DNA of 64,000 nucleotides from Sphingomicrobium aestuariivivum (GTDB lineage Bacteria; Pseudomonadota; Alphaproteobacteria; Sphingomonadales; Sphingomonadaceae). Shown piece after piece: positions 15,836 through 24,911 of this stretch. The stretch's first letter is position 1. The number at the start of each line of letters is the position of its first letter. The DNA lies in NCBI RefSeq assembly GCF_024721585.1, contig NZ_CP102629.1, positions 2,056,501-2,120,500 of the forward strand. The letters run 5' to 3'. The notes under the pieces were generated by a model. It worked only from the letters and a program-made list of their open reading frames with translations. It was not told where the DNA came from and made no database searches. Position numbers and translations under genes: made by a program.

Positions 15836-17257
15836 CTAGTCTTCCAGCATCACCGGGTCTGCGAGGCCCTGGCCGATGGTGGCGCGGCACAGGTCGCTTT
15901 CCACGCTCGTGACCGGATAGGCGCAATAGTCGGCGGCATAGAAGGCGCTTGGGCGATGGTTGCCCGAGATGCCGATGCCGCCGAAGGGCGCCGTCGAGGG
16001 CGCGCCGTTGGTCGGCTTGTTCCAGTTGATGACACCGGCGCGGCCCTCGGCCCAGAAACGCTCATATTCTTCCGGATGCTTGGTGAGGATCGAGGCGGCC
16101 AGTCCGAAACGGGTGTTGTTCGCCTCGGCGATGGCGGCATCGAGATCGGGCACGCGCACCAGCTGCAGCACGGGGCCGAAGATTTCCTCGTCGAGCCGGT
16201 CGCGGGCCTTGGTCACATCGACGATGGCGGGGCCGAGCAGCGGCTTGTTCTCGTCGAGGCGCTTCAATTGGCGGATCGCCTTGCCGCCCTTGGCGAGAAG
16301 CGCGATATATTGCGCCTGGATGAAATCGGCGGCGTCATTGTCGATGACGGGGCCCATGAAGGGCTCGGGCTTGGCGAAAGGTTCATCGAGGATGATCCGG
16401 TCGACGAGCTTCAGCACTTTCTCGAGGAGTTTTTCCTCCTTGCCTTCCTGGACGATCAGGCGGCGCGCGCAGGTGCAGCGCTGGCCCGCCGAGAGGAAGG
16501 CCGACTGGACGATGATCGCGGCGGCGGCATCGAGGTCGGCGACGTCCCAGGCGATGAGCGGGTTGTTGCCGCCCGCCTCGATCGCGAGGATCTTCTGGGG
16601 CTTGTCGGCAAAGGCGCGATGCAGGAGGCGTCCGGCCTTGGCCGAACCGGTGAAGAGGAGGCCGTCGATATCGTCCGACGCGGCGATCGCCTTGCCCACA
16701 TCGGGGCCGCCCTGCACGCAAGCAACGAGGCGCTCGTCGATGCCCGCGTCGTGAAAGCACTTGGCGAGCAGTTCGCCGACCGCGGGGGTCTTTTCCGACG
16801 GCTTGAAGACGACTGCATTTCCCGCCAGCAGCGCGGGCACGATGTGTCCGTTGGGCAGGTGCGCGGGGAAATTGTAGGGGCCGAGCACGGCAAGCACGCC
16901 ATGCGGCTTGTGGCGCACGGCGATCTTGGTGTTCATCGCGCCTTCGGTCTTGCGCGTCGGCGTGCGCTCGTTGTGGGCGTTGATCGAGATGTCGACCTTG
17001 CCGACGACGGCGCCGACCTCGGTCTTGGCCTCCCAATGGGGCTTGCCGGTTTCCATCGAGATGAGCTTGGCCAGCTCGTCCTCGCGCTCGCGCACGATGT
17101 TGGCGAAGCGGCGCAGTGCCTCGGTTCGGTAGGCGAGCGGCTGGCGCGCCCATTCGGGCTGGGCCTCGCGGGCCTTTGCGATCGCCTCGGCGGGATCGCC
17201 TTCCTCGCCGGACCAGATTTCCTCGCCGCTGTGGGGCGCAAAGCTCTTCATGACCAT
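15836..17257 (-). CDS. astD: N-succinylglutamate 5-semialdehyde dehydrogenase
   Basis: A 473-residue aldehyde dehydrogenase oxidising succinylglutamate semialdehyde with NAD+, the fourth step of the arginine succinyltransferase pathway. Catalytic C261 (SAGQRCTCARR), E227 (IEAGGNNP) and N129 (GPYNFPAHLPNGH) are present, and the HLPNGH and EAGGNNP variants are typical of AstD. Either ATG at 17257 or ATG at 17251 (MKSFAPHS) could start it. It is separated by about 18 kb from astA-astB in this window. It is convergent with dnaB with only 11 bp between stop codons. Confidence 0.93.
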   Translation of the reverse strand: MVMKSFAPHSGEEIWSGEEGDPAEAIAKAREAQPEWARQPLAYRTEALRRFANIVREREDELAKLISMETGKPHWEAKTEVGAVVGKVDISINAHNERTPTRKTEGAMNTKIAVRHKPHGVLAVLGPYNFPAHLPNGHIVPALLAGNAVVFKPSEKTPAVGELLAKCFHDAGIDERLVACVQGGPDVGKAIAASDDIDGLLFTGSAKAGRLLHRAFADKPQKILAIEAGGNNPLIAWDVADLDAAAAIIVQSAFLSAGQRCTCARRLIVQEGKEEKLLEKVLKLVDRIILDEPFAKPEPFMGPVIDNDAADFIQAQYIALLAKGGKAIRQLKRLDENKPLLGPAIVDVTKARDRLDEEIFGPVLQLVRVPDLDAAIAEANNTRFGLAASILTKHPEEYERFWAEGRAGVINWNKPTNGAPSTAPFGGIGISGNHRPSAFYAADYCAYPVTSVESDLCRATIGQGLADPVMLED

Positions 17258-17289
17258 GGCTCGCTGGCTCGCAGGGCAGGGCCGTGGGG

Positions 17290-18696
17290 TCAAGCCCCTG
17301 CTGTTTCGATCGGTGCCGACATGGCCTCGCCCATGCGACGGATGGCGGTGATCTTGGCCTCGAACGGCTTCCAGTCGTCGCGCGCGTCGATCGCCGACCA
17401 CCGCGCCTCGACCTCCTCGATATGCATCGAGCAGGGGGCATCGTCGGACCAATAGGGGTGGGCGAGGGCGGCGTGGTTCTCGCGCCCTTCGAGGCGGTCC
17501 GCGAGGGTGCGGAATTCGGGGCTGTCGTAGCGCTCGTCGTCGCGCCGGCGCCCGCCGCGCCAGTCGAAGAAGACGCGGTCGATGGTCACGCTTTCGGTAG
17601 CCAGCGCGGCAACCAGCGCCTCGGCCAGCTTGCGGTCGTCATCGGCATGGCCGGGGCGAATACCGAGGCGGGCAAGGAGCAGGGCGACCAGCTGCTCGTC
17701 GAAGCGGCGACCCCAGTCGGACAGGATGGGGTTCAGCTTGCGCTCGGAGGTGACGAGGCCGAGGCAGCCGCCGAGCTGGGCCAGGTCCCACTGGATCGCC
17801 TCGGGCTGGCGCGCGAAACTGTAGAGCCCCTCGCCATCGAAATAGGCGGCGGTGAAGCGCGGGTTCCAATAAGGCGCGAAGCGCCACGGCCCATAGTCGA
17901 AGCTCTCGCCCGTGATCGCGATATTGTCGCTATTGAGCACGCCGTGGACGAAGCCCGACGACATGTAGGAGGCCGCAAGCCGCGCGGTCCTGTCGGCAAC
18001 AAGGTCGAAGAGCCGGTTGGCAGCGTCCTTGTCATTCTCCGGCGGCTTCTCGCCATAGAGATGCTCGAGGCAATAGCGGGTGAGGGCAACGATCGCCGGC
18101 TTGTCGCGGTGGAAGGCGAAGCGCTGGAAGGTGCCGATGCGGATGTGGCCGTGCCCGAGGCGGGTGAGCACCGCGGAGCGGGTCGGGGAGGGCTCGTCCG
18201 AGCGCCATAGCGATTCGCCTGTCTCGAACAATGCGAAGCTCTTCGAGGTCTCGACCCCCAGCGCCTCGAGCATCTCGGTCGCGAACACTTCTCGCACGCC
18301 GCCTTTGAGGGTGAGCCGTCCGTCGCCCTGTCGACTGTAGGGGGTTTGGCCCGACCCCTTGGTGCCGAGATCGAGGAGGCGGCCTTTATCGTCGCGCAGT
18401 TGGGCGAAGAGGAAACCGCGCCCGTCGCCGAGGTCGGGATTGTAGGTGCGGAATTGGTGACCGTGATAGCGCAGCGCCAGCGGGGCCTCGAGATTGCCGG
18501 GCAGCGGCTCGAACCGCGCGAAATGCCTTTCCCATGCGGGCCGCATGTAGGCGCCGAGGCCGACGCGCTTGGCCCAGCCATGGTTGGCGAAGCGCAACTT
18601 GGCTTCGGGGAACATGGCGGGGGCGACTTCGTCGTAAAAGTCGGGGCCGAGCTCGAGGATGCGCGGATCGGGATTATAGGCTGGCGATTTGACCAT
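17290..18696 (-). CDS. selO: SelO/YdiU pseudokinase, protein AMPylase
   Basis: A 468-residue member of the SelO (UPF0061, YdiU) family, which transfers AMP to protein side chains and is linked to oxidative stress responses. Diagnostic segments include LRYHGHQF, the nucleotide-binding loop GTKGSGQTPYSR at 111-122, and HGVLNSDN at 251-258 with the metal-binding Asp. DYGP at 267-270 is also family-typical. The length agrees with bacterial SelO. It is divergent from the alpha/beta hydrolase gene across a 37-bp spacer and not obviously operonic with astD, which lies 33 bp downstream on the same strand and could be cotranscribed. Confidence 0.93.
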   Translation of the reverse strand: MVKSPAYNPDPRILELGPDFYDEVAPAMFPEAKLRFANHGWAKRVGLGAYMRPAWERHFARFEPLPGNLEAPLALRYHGHQFRTYNPDLGDGRGFLFAQLRDDKGRLLDLGTKGSGQTPYSRQGDGRLTLKGGVREVFATEMLEALGVETSKSFALFETGESLWRSDEPSPTRSAVLTRLGHGHIRIGTFQRFAFHRDKPAIVALTRYCLEHLYGEKPPENDKDAANRLFDLVADRTARLAASYMSSGFVHGVLNSDNIAITGESFDYGPWRFAPYWNPRFTAAYFDGEGLYSFARQPEAIQWDLAQLGGCLGLVTSERKLNPILSDWGRRFDEQLVALLLARLGIRPGHADDDRKLAEALVAALATESVTIDRVFFDWRGGRRRDDERYDSPEFRTLADRLEGRENHAALAHPYWSDDAPCSMHIEEVEARWSAIDARDDWKPFEAKITAIRRMGEAMSAPIETAGA

Positions 18697-18733
18697 GGCT
18701 CGGCGATAGAGAAGGCGACGAGAAGGGGAAAGC

Positions 18734-19609
18734 GTGTTGGCTCAAAAAGGTCCGAAATATCGGGATCGCTACTGGAACAGCCCCGAGGGCCTAAAACTCC
18801 ATTATCGCGACTATGACGGTCCGCTCGAAGGGCCGCCTATCCTGTGCCTGCCGGGGCTCACGCGCAATGCGCGCGATTTCGAGCCGGTGGCGGAGGCCTT
18901 TGCGGGCAAGCACCGCGTGATCGCGGTCGATTTTCGCGGGCGCGGCCTGTCGGACCATGATCCCGACCCCACGCGCTATCAACCGGCCACCTATGTCGCC
19001 GACGTGCTCAAGCTGCTCGACCAGCTGGGGATCGCCGACGCGGTGTTCGTGGGGACATCGCTCGGCGGGATCGTCACCATGCTGCTCGCCAGCGAGGAGC
19101 CCGAGCGGATCGCCTCGGCACTGCTCAACGACATCGGTCCCGAGCTCGTCGAAAGCGGCCTCGACCGCATCCGCGACTATGTCGGCAAGGGCGTGGAGGC
19201 GCGCGACTGGGAGGAGGCGGCCGGGCTCTATGCCAAGGGGATGGGCGACATCTATCCGCGCTGGACAAGGGACGATTGGGAGCGCTTTGCCCGCCGCGTC
19301 ATGCACGAGGGCGGCGCGAAAGGCCTCACCAGCAATTACGACCGGCGCGTGGCGGATAATGTGGTGGCAGGATCGACCTCGGCTCCAATGGACGCCTGGC
19401 ACCTGCTCGACGATCTCAAGGACAAGCCGGTGACGATCCTGCGTGGCGAGAATAGCGACCTCTTCTCCGACGCGGTCGCGCAGCGGATGCTCGACCATCT
19501 GGGCGAGGCCGAGCTGGTGACCATCCCCGATGTCGGCCATGCGCCGAGTTTCGACGAGCCCGAATCGATCGCTGCGCTGGCGGCGCTGATCGAGCGCACG
19601 CCGGACTAA
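18734..19609 (+). CDS. Alpha/beta hydrolase
   Basis: A 291-residue soluble alpha/beta-hydrolase. The nucleophile elbow is GTSLGG with S109, the probable acid is D242 (GENSDLFS) and the base is H269 (VGHAPSFDEP). The oxyanion region CLPGLTRN at 38-45 is the family HGxx-like motif. The start is GTG at 18734, with GAAGGGGA five bases upstream; TTG at 18737 is a possible alternative. The substrate is unknown. Similar proteins are often annotated only as alpha/beta fold hydrolases. It is convergent with the SCO1 gene. Confidence 0.88.
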   Translation: MLAQKGPKYRDRYWNSPEGLKLHYRDYDGPLEGPPILCLPGLTRNARDFEPVAEAFAGKHRVIAVDFRGRGLSDHDPDPTRYQPATYVADVLKLLDQLGIADAVFVGTSLGGIVTMLLASEEPERIASALLNDIGPELVESGLDRIRDYVGKGVEARDWEEAAGLYAKGMGDIYPRWTRDDWERFARRVMHEGGAKGLTSNYDRRVADNVVAGSTSAPMDAWHLLDDLKDKPVTILRGENSDLFSDAVAQRMLDHLGEAELVTIPDVGHAPSFDEPESIAALAALIERTPD

Positions 19610-19612
19610 TCG

Positions 19613-20218
19613 TTAGCGGGTGAGGCGCTCGAGCTTGGCGAGGGCGGCTTCGTCGCTTTCTTCGGGGCTGATGGTCGACTGGAAATTGCCGTCGCGGTCG
19701 ATGAGGAAGACGTTGGCGGTGTGGTTGACGTCGTAATTTCCGTCTTCGCTATCCTCGCGGATGGCGGCAACGCCGAACTGCTCCATCACCTTGTCGAGTT
19801 GCGGCTGGCTGCCGGTCAGGCCGATCACGTCGGTCGCGAACAGGTCCGCATAGCGGCCGACCTCTTCCGGGCCGTCACGCTCTGGGTCGACACTGATGAA
19901 GATGATGGCAAAGGCGTCCTCGTCGCCCAGTTGCTTGCGGTAACGGACGAGGTCGGCGAGCGTTGCGGGACAAATGTCGGGGCAGCTGGTGAAGCCGAAG
20001 AAGATGGCCTGCGGGCGCCCGGCGAGCTGTTCGCTCGAAAAAGCCTCGCCGTCGCTGCCGACAAGGGTGAAGGGACCACCGATGGTGACGGTGGCGTCGG
20101 GATCGGGGCGGCTGGTCGGTTCGGGCAGGGCGTCACGCTGCGCGGTGAAGGCGATAACGGCGAAGACGATCACGCCGAGCGCGACCAGCACCCAGAGGAT
20201 CTTGCGCAAGCCTCGCAT
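19613..20218 (-). CDS. SCO1/SenC copper-binding protein for cytochrome oxidase assembly
   Basis: A 201-residue membrane-anchored thioredoxin-fold protein. A single N-terminal transmembrane segment (about 7-25) is followed by the SCO domain with Cu ligands C79 and C83 in TSCPDICPATL and H166 in VNHTANVFLID. SCO proteins deliver copper or reducing equivalents to the CuA site of cytochrome c oxidase. Its ATG overlaps the stop of the upstream PCuAC gene by one base, so the two are coupled. This pairing is a recognised copper-relay arrangement in alphaproteobacteria. Confidence 0.94.
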   Translation of the reverse strand: MRGLRKILWVLVALGVIVFAVIAFTAQRDALPEPTSRPDPDATVTIGGPFTLVGSDGEAFSSEQLAGRPQAIFFGFTSCPDICPATLADLVRYRKQLGDEDAFAIIFISVDPERDGPEEVGRYADLFATDVIGLTGSQPQLDKVMEQFGVAAIREDSEDGNYDVNHTANVFLIDRDGNFQSTISPEESDEAALAKLERLTR

Positions 20219-20652
20219 CAGCGCGCTCCTGCTTCGACGACCGAGACGGCGATCACGCGCTCGCCGCTACGCTCGAAGCCGAGGGTGAGATCGAACTGTT
20301 CGCCCGCCACGAGCGGGGTCTCGAGGCCCATCAGCATCACATGGTCGCCCTGCGGCTGGAGAAGGGTGGTTTCGCCCGCGGGTATGGCGAGGCCGTCATC
20401 GAGCGATGTCATGCTCGCCATGCCGTCCTCGAAGGAGGTACGGTGAAGGCTGGCCATGCCGCGTTCGGTCGCAACCGAGACGAGCCGGTCGTCGCCCGTG
20501 CCGTTGTTGGCGATTTCCATATAGGCCGCGCCATTAGGCTGGCCCGCCGCGGTCGCGCGCGCCCAGGCATCGTCGATCGCGATGTCGGGGGCGGGGTTGG
20601 AGCAGGCGGCGAGGGCGAGGCCGGCAAGGGCGGACAACAGGAGCTTGTTCAT
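20218..20652 (-). CDS. PCuAC-type periplasmic copper chaperone (lipoprotein)
   Basis: A 144-residue protein with a signal peptide and lipobox LAAC, then a cupredoxin-like DUF461/PCuAC domain. The Cu(I) site is close to the family pattern H-x10-M-x21-H-x-M: a His in SLHRTSFEDGM, Met in MASM ten residues later, then GDHVMLM, although the middle spacer is 22. It passes copper to cytochrome oxidase, usually with SCO, whose gene directly overlaps downstream. The lipid anchor is not always seen in this family and should hold it at the envelope. Confidence 0.92.
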   Translation of the reverse strand: MNKLLLSALAGLALAACSNPAPDIAIDDAWARATAAGQPNGAAYMEIANNGTGDDRLVSVATERGMASLHRTSFEDGMASMTSLDDGLAIPAGETTLLQPQGDHVMLMGLETPLVAGEQFDLTLGFERSGERVIAVSVVEAGAR

Positions 20653-20749
20653 CGAGGCGAGCCTCTAGCAGCGCATGCGGCGCCACTCAATCATCACCGT
20701 AGCGGACCTTTTGACGTCTCGCCCTAATCCTGCCCGCATGGCAACTTAA

Positions 20750-21985
20750 GTGGTCATCACCCATTCACCCGCCTTCGACCAATTTCGCCCGCCGATGCTC
20801 AAGCCTGCCCCGAGACCACCGCACCTGCACGAGGCCGACCGCGCCCTCATGCGAGCGATGATCATGCGCGCGCTGGGCTCGCTCAAGATCAACGTGGCCG
20901 CGCTGGCGCTGGCGGCGGCCGTGGCGATGTCGGTCCATTACGGTCCCACGCTCGGGCTTGCGATCGTGGCGAGAGTGGCCGCGCTGCTCACCATCTACCT
21001 GTTCGGCATCAAGCTACGGCAGGCCCTCGACGAAGATGCGGATTACGCCAAGCCGCTGGCACGCTGGTCGCGCAGTGCCGCGCTGGCAGGGTTCAGCTGG
21101 TCGCTCCTCTTGTGGGCAGTGCCGCCGTCCGAGGTCGGTTCGCTCGGCGCGCAGGGGCTGTTCTCGATCGTGCTGCTGGGCGTGGCGAGCGCGATCAACA
21201 CGGTGATCGGCGAGCGCCGCGCTGTGCTCTATTTCACGATTCCCTTCGGTTTGAGCGCGGGGGCCTATTTCGTCTCGCTTGCGCCGGTGGCGGGCTGGCT
21301 TCCGCTGCTCATCGCCGCGCTGGGCTTCGTGATCATCCTCCTGTTCGCGCTCAACATCGACAAACAGCAGCAGCATCTCGCCTCGATCTTCGCGGAAAAT
21401 GCGATGCTCGCCCATTCGCTGCACCGTGCCAATGTCGAACTGTCGGACGCTCTCGCCATTGCCGACCGGCTGGCGCACTACGATCAGTTGACGGGTCTCA
21501 GGAACCGGCGCTGCTTCGAACAGGAAGCGCGTCGGCTGTCGGGTGAGGAGGGGGCGCGCCGCGACATCCTCCTGCTCGATGTCGACCATTTCAAATCATT
21601 GAACGACCGCCACGGCCACGCCTGCGGCGACACGGTGCTGCGTCGTTTCGGGCAAGCGCTCGACCTCTATGCACGCGACCATGGCGATGCGCTGGTGGCG
21701 CGGATCGGCGGCGAGGAGTTCGTCGTCGTGCTGACCGGCGCGAAGGATGATCGCGAGGCGCTCGGCTGGGCCGAGGAACTGCGTGCGCGGATCGGGCACA
21801 TGTCGCCGACCTGCGACGAAGGCACGTCGCTCAGGATCAGCGCGTCGATCGGGCTGACCCGTTGGCGCGAGGGCGAGAAGGTGCAGGTGGCAATGCGCCG
21901 CGCCGACAAGCTGCTCTATGCCGCCAAGGAAGCGGGACGGGCGCGGACTTGCGATGATTTCAGCCACGCGCGCGGTCGCGGCTGA
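20750..21985 (+). CDS. Membrane-bound diguanylate cyclase (GGDEF)
   Basis: A 411-residue protein with five or six predicted transmembrane segments (about 46-205), a short helix and a C-terminal GGDEF domain (about 243-405). The active site is GGEEF at 320-324, with DVDHFKSLND upstream as metal/substrate contact and SIGLT near 363, so it should make cyclic-di-GMP. The usual inhibitory RxxD I-site five residues before the motif is absent (HGDA is there), so product inhibition at that site is not expected. The start is unsure: GTG at 20750 or ATG at 20795 (MLKPAPRPP); neither has a good ribosome site. Confidence 0.85.
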   Translation: MVITHSPAFDQFRPPMLKPAPRPPHLHEADRALMRAMIMRALGSLKINVAALALAAAVAMSVHYGPTLGLAIVARVAALLTIYLFGIKLRQALDEDADYAKPLARWSRSAALAGFSWSLLLWAVPPSEVGSLGAQGLFSIVLLGVASAINTVIGERRAVLYFTIPFGLSAGAYFVSLAPVAGWLPLLIAALGFVIILLFALNIDKQQQHLASIFAENAMLAHSLHRANVELSDALAIADRLAHYDQLTGLRNRRCFEQEARRLSGEEGARRDILLLDVDHFKSLNDRHGHACGDTVLRRFGQALDLYARDHGDALVARIGGEEFVVVLTGAKDDREALGWAEELRARIGHMSPTCDEGTSLRISASIGLTRWREGEKVQVAMRRADKLLYAAKEAGRARTCDDFSHARGRG

Positions 21986-22025
21986 CACGAATCGAGACGA
22001 CGGGCGTTCGGGCCTTGAGGAAAAG

Positions 22026-22099
22026 TGGAGGTCCGAGCCGGAATCGAACCGGCGTACACGGATTTGCAGTCCGCTGCGTCACCACTCCGCCATCGGACC
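22026..22099 (-). tRNA. tRNA-Cys (GCA)
   Basis: A 74-base cloverleaf on the minus strand. The acceptor stem GGTCCGA pairs with TCGGACC, the anticodon stem-loop CGGACTGCAAATCCG gives anticodon GCA, the T arm is CCGGTTCGATTCCGG and the CCA end is encoded. It lies between the diguanylate cyclase gene and the PIMT-like gene. Confidence 0.96.
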
Positions 22100-22117
22100 T
22101 CTCGTGGTGTGGCGCTG

Positions 22118-22146
22118 CATTGGCGGAAGCGCCCTCCGCTTGTCAA
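22118..22146 (-). promoter_or_regulatory. Probable promoter of tRNA-Cys
   Basis: On the minus strand a perfect -35 TTGACA (22146-22141) is followed after 17 bases by CCAATG as a weak -10. Transcription would start about 12 bases before the tRNA 5' end. Confidence 0.45.
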
Positions 22147-22245
22147 CGCTGATCTTTCGACGAAGGGCGGCGCGCGCGACTTGGCCTTTGCGCCCATTGC
22201 GACTAGAGAGCGGGAAGGCTATAGCTGTATTAGGAAGATGAGACA

Positions 22246-22893
22246 GTGAGTGCGACCGTGATCGACCGCGACGAGATGGACATTGCCCGCAAGGCAATGA
22301 TCGACAGCCAGCTGCGCCCCAATGGCGTGACCGACAAGGCGCTGCTCGAGGCGATGGCGGATGTGCGCCGCGAACATTATCTGCCCGAGGGCAAGCGCTC
22401 GGTGGCCTATCGCGACCGCGCGATCGCGCTCGAGGACGGTCGCAATGCGATCGCGCCGACGCCGCTCGCGCTGATGATCGACCGCGCCGCGCCCCAGACG
22501 GGCGAAAAGGCACTCGTGGTCGGGCCGGTCGCGGCATATGCCGCCGCGCTGCTCACCGAGATGGGGCTGGACGCCGTCGCGCTCGAGAGCAAGCCGGGCG
22601 AGGAGCCCGCGGGCGACGGCGTGATCCTCAAGACCGGTACGCTGACCGACGGCGTGGCCGATCTGGCGCCCTATGACCTCATCCTCCTCGTGGGAGCGAT
22701 CGAGGAGCTGGGCGAGGCGCTGACCGCGCAGCTCGCCGACAACGGCCGTGTGGCGGCTCCGGTGATCGATGGCGGCGTGAGCCGTCTCGCCATCGGGCGC
22801 AAGGTCGACGGCGCCGTGGCGTTCCGCAATTTCGCCGATGCACAGGTCGCGCCGCTTGCGCTATTTTCCAAGGCGCGCACGTTCGAATTCTGA
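22246..22893 (+). CDS. Degenerate protein-L-isoaspartate methyltransferase-like protein
   Basis: A 215-residue protein of the isoaspartyl methyltransferase (PCMT) family: ARKAMIDSQLRPNGVTDKAL and AMADVRREHYLP are family-typical at the N terminus. The SAM-binding glycine motif, normally VGTGSGY, is replaced by VVGPVAAYAAALL, and a later region (DNGRVAAPVIDG) is shortened, so methyltransferase activity is doubtful. GTG at 22246 has AGGAAG upstream. It lies 38 bp before the tolC start. This pairing of a degenerate PIMT with a TolC exporter is, from my memory of related genomes, common in alphaproteobacteria. A normal pcm copy is present at 44569-45180. Confidence 0.85.
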   Translation: MSATVIDRDEMDIARKAMIDSQLRPNGVTDKALLEAMADVRREHYLPEGKRSVAYRDRAIALEDGRNAIAPTPLALMIDRAAPQTGEKALVVGPVAAYAAALLTEMGLDAVALESKPGEEPAGDGVILKTGTLTDGVADLAPYDLILLVGAIEELGEALTAQLADNGRVAAPVIDGGVSRLAIGRKVDGAVAFRNFADAQVAPLALFSKARTFEF

Positions 22894-22931
22894 GCTTTTT
22901 GACGAGCCGACGAGACAAAAGAGGGGGTAGC

Positions 22932-24395
22932 ATGCGCATTTCGACTGGATGGCTGATCGGCGGGGCGCTGATCGCGCTTGCCGCACCGGCGGCGGCACAG
23001 GCGCAGGACCGCGAGACGCTGACCGAGGCGCTGGTCGATGCCTATCGCACAAACCCCACGCTGACCGCCCAGCGCGAGGCGCTTCGCGCCACCGACGCCG
23101 GTGTGGCGCTTGCGCGTTCGGGCGGGCGCCCGACACTGAGCGCAATCGCGGGTCTCGACCGCGAGCTGTCGCGCCGCGGTGCGCTCGGCTCGGAAGCGCA
23201 GGACTTCAACATCTCGGTCGGAGCCGACCTCAGCCTGCCGCTCTTCCAGGGCGGGCGCGTGAAGAACGACATTCGCGGCGCCAAGGCGCGGGTCGATGCC
23301 GGTCGGGCCACGCTGCGCGCGGTCGAAGGCGATGTCTTCACGCAGGCAGTGGCGGCCTATCTCGACGTCATCCGGACCCGTTCGGTGGTCCAGCTCAACC
23401 AGAACCAGGTCGAGGTGCTCACCACCAACCTCGAAGCCACGCAGGACCGGTTCGAGATCGGTGACCTTACCCGCACCGACGTGGCGCAGTCCGAAGCCCG
23501 CCAGCAGCTGGCGCAATCGCGCCTCGCGGGTGCGGAAGGGCAGCTCGCCGCGGCCGAGGAGACCTATCGGCAGGTGATCGGCGACGAGCCGGGCGTCCTG
23601 GCGCCACCCCCGCCGCTGCCGCCGCTGCCCGACACGCCCGAGGAGGCGGTGCAGATCGCGCTCGTCGCAAATGCCGATTTCGAGGCTGCACAGGCGCAGG
23701 CGCTCGCTGCCGGATTTGACGTGCGCGTGGCGCGTGCCTCGCGGCTGCCGACCGTTTCGGCGGTGGGCTCGGGCACTTATGTGAACGCGCTGGGCAATGC
23801 TGGCGAGGATGTGTTGGGCAACGCCTTTCCCAATGACGGGTCGGTGACCAGTGTCGGTCTGACCTCGCGCATCCCCATCTACCAGGGTGGTGCGCCGGCC
23901 GCGCGGGTGTCGCAGGCGCGCGCCTTCGAAGCGCAGCGCTACGAACAGCTTGTCGCGGTGGAACGCGCGGTGGTCGCGGAGACCCGCTCGGCCTTTGCGG
24001 CCTATGAAGCGGCGCAGCGTGCGATCGAGGCGAACAAGGTCGCGGTCGCGGCCAACGAGCTGGCGCTCGAGGGAGCGCGGCTGGAAAATTCGATCGGCAC
24101 CCGTTCGGTGCTGTTCGTGCTCGATGCCGAACAGGAGCTGCTGAACGCGCAGGTCGATCTCGTGACCGCCGAGCGCGATGCCTATGTCGCAGGCTTCCGC
24201 CTCCTCAATGCGATGGGGCAGGCCGAAGCGGAGGATCTCGAGCTCGACGGCGGGGCGCTCTACGACCCCGTCGGCGCCTATCGCGAGGTCGCCGGCGAGT
24301 GGTTCGACTGGTCCGAACGGCGCTATGACGGGCCGGTCGCGACCAGCACGGTCACCGACGCCGAGCGCCCGCAAGGCGTGACAGACGGTCAATAA
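22932..24395 (+). CDS. TolC-family outer-membrane efflux protein
   Basis: A 487-residue outer-membrane channel component of type I secretion or tripartite efflux. It has a signal peptide (MRISTGWLIGGALIALAAPA, cleavage near AQAQ), then two OEP repeats with the helical coiled pattern; FQGGRVKNDIRGAKARVDAG and YQGGAPAARVSQARAF are the duplicated TolC signatures. GAGGGGG upstream of the ATG supports this start. It follows the PIMT-like gene closely and is followed by DUF2497, so it may be part of one transcript. The partner transporter is not in the window. Confidence 0.93.
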   Translation: MRISTGWLIGGALIALAAPAAAQAQDRETLTEALVDAYRTNPTLTAQREALRATDAGVALARSGGRPTLSAIAGLDRELSRRGALGSEAQDFNISVGADLSLPLFQGGRVKNDIRGAKARVDAGRATLRAVEGDVFTQAVAAYLDVIRTRSVVQLNQNQVEVLTTNLEATQDRFEIGDLTRTDVAQSEARQQLAQSRLAGAEGQLAAAEETYRQVIGDEPGVLAPPPPLPPLPDTPEEAVQIALVANADFEAAQAQALAAGFDVRVARASRLPTVSAVGSGTYVNALGNAGEDVLGNAFPNDGSVTSVGLTSRIPIYQGGAPAARVSQARAFEAQRYEQLVAVERAVVAETRSAFAAYEAAQRAIEANKVAVAANELALEGARLENSIGTRSVLFVLDAEQELLNAQVDLVTAERDAYVAGFRLLNAMGQAEAEDLELDGGALYDPVGAYREVAGEWFDWSERRYDGPVATSTVTDAERPQGVTDGQ

Positions 24396-24413
24396 TCGGT
24401 AAAGAGGGCGGTT

Positions 24414-24866
24414 ATGGCAGGACCTAACGAGCCCTCGATGGAAGACATTCTCGCCTCGATCAAGAAAGTGATCGCGGAGGAGGAGCCGCCGCGCGAGCCG
24501 CAGGAGCGCGGGGCGCGCAAGGTGTCGCGCGCGCCCGAACCAGCGCCGATCGAAGACGAGGACGACGTTCTCGAGCTCGGTAGTGCGGTGGAGAGCGCCG
24601 GTACGGGGCACGAGCCCGAAGCCCTGCCCGCCGATGTCGCGAGCCTGATGGCCGAGGACGTCGCCGGCAGCACGCGCTCGCGGCTCGAGGAGCTGGCCAA
24701 TGTGGCGGCGACCGCGCCGGCCGGTTCCAACGTCAATCCGCTCGAGGAGGTGGTGCGCGACATGCTCCGCCCGCTCCTCAAGCAGTGGCTCGACGAGCGG
24801 CTGCCGGGCATCGTCGATGAACATGTCCGCCGCGAGATCAGCCGGATTACCGGACGCAAGCTCTAG
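24414..24866 (+). CDS. DUF2497 / PopZ-like polar organising protein
   Basis: A 150-residue acidic protein with the DUF2497 arrangement: a conserved N-terminal helix (EPSMEDILASIKKVIAEEEP), a Pro/Glu-rich disordered middle, and a conserved C-terminal helical module (NPLEEVVRDMLRPLLKQWLD and RLPGIVDEHVRREISRI). In Caulobacter, PopZ forms a polar condensate that tethers the centromere; homologues of this size occur throughout alphaproteobacteria, often near valS as here. Function by homology only. Confidence 0.88.
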   Translation: MAGPNEPSMEDILASIKKVIAEEEPPREPQERGARKVSRAPEPAPIEDEDDVLELGSAVESAGTGHEPEALPADVASLMAEDVAGSTRSRLEELANVAATAPAGSNVNPLEEVVRDMLRPLLKQWLDERLPGIVDEHVRREISRITGRKL

Positions 24867-24911
24867 CGGCTTTCCCTTGCGCAAATGCGGCGCTGCGCTA
24901 GCTTCGCGCGC

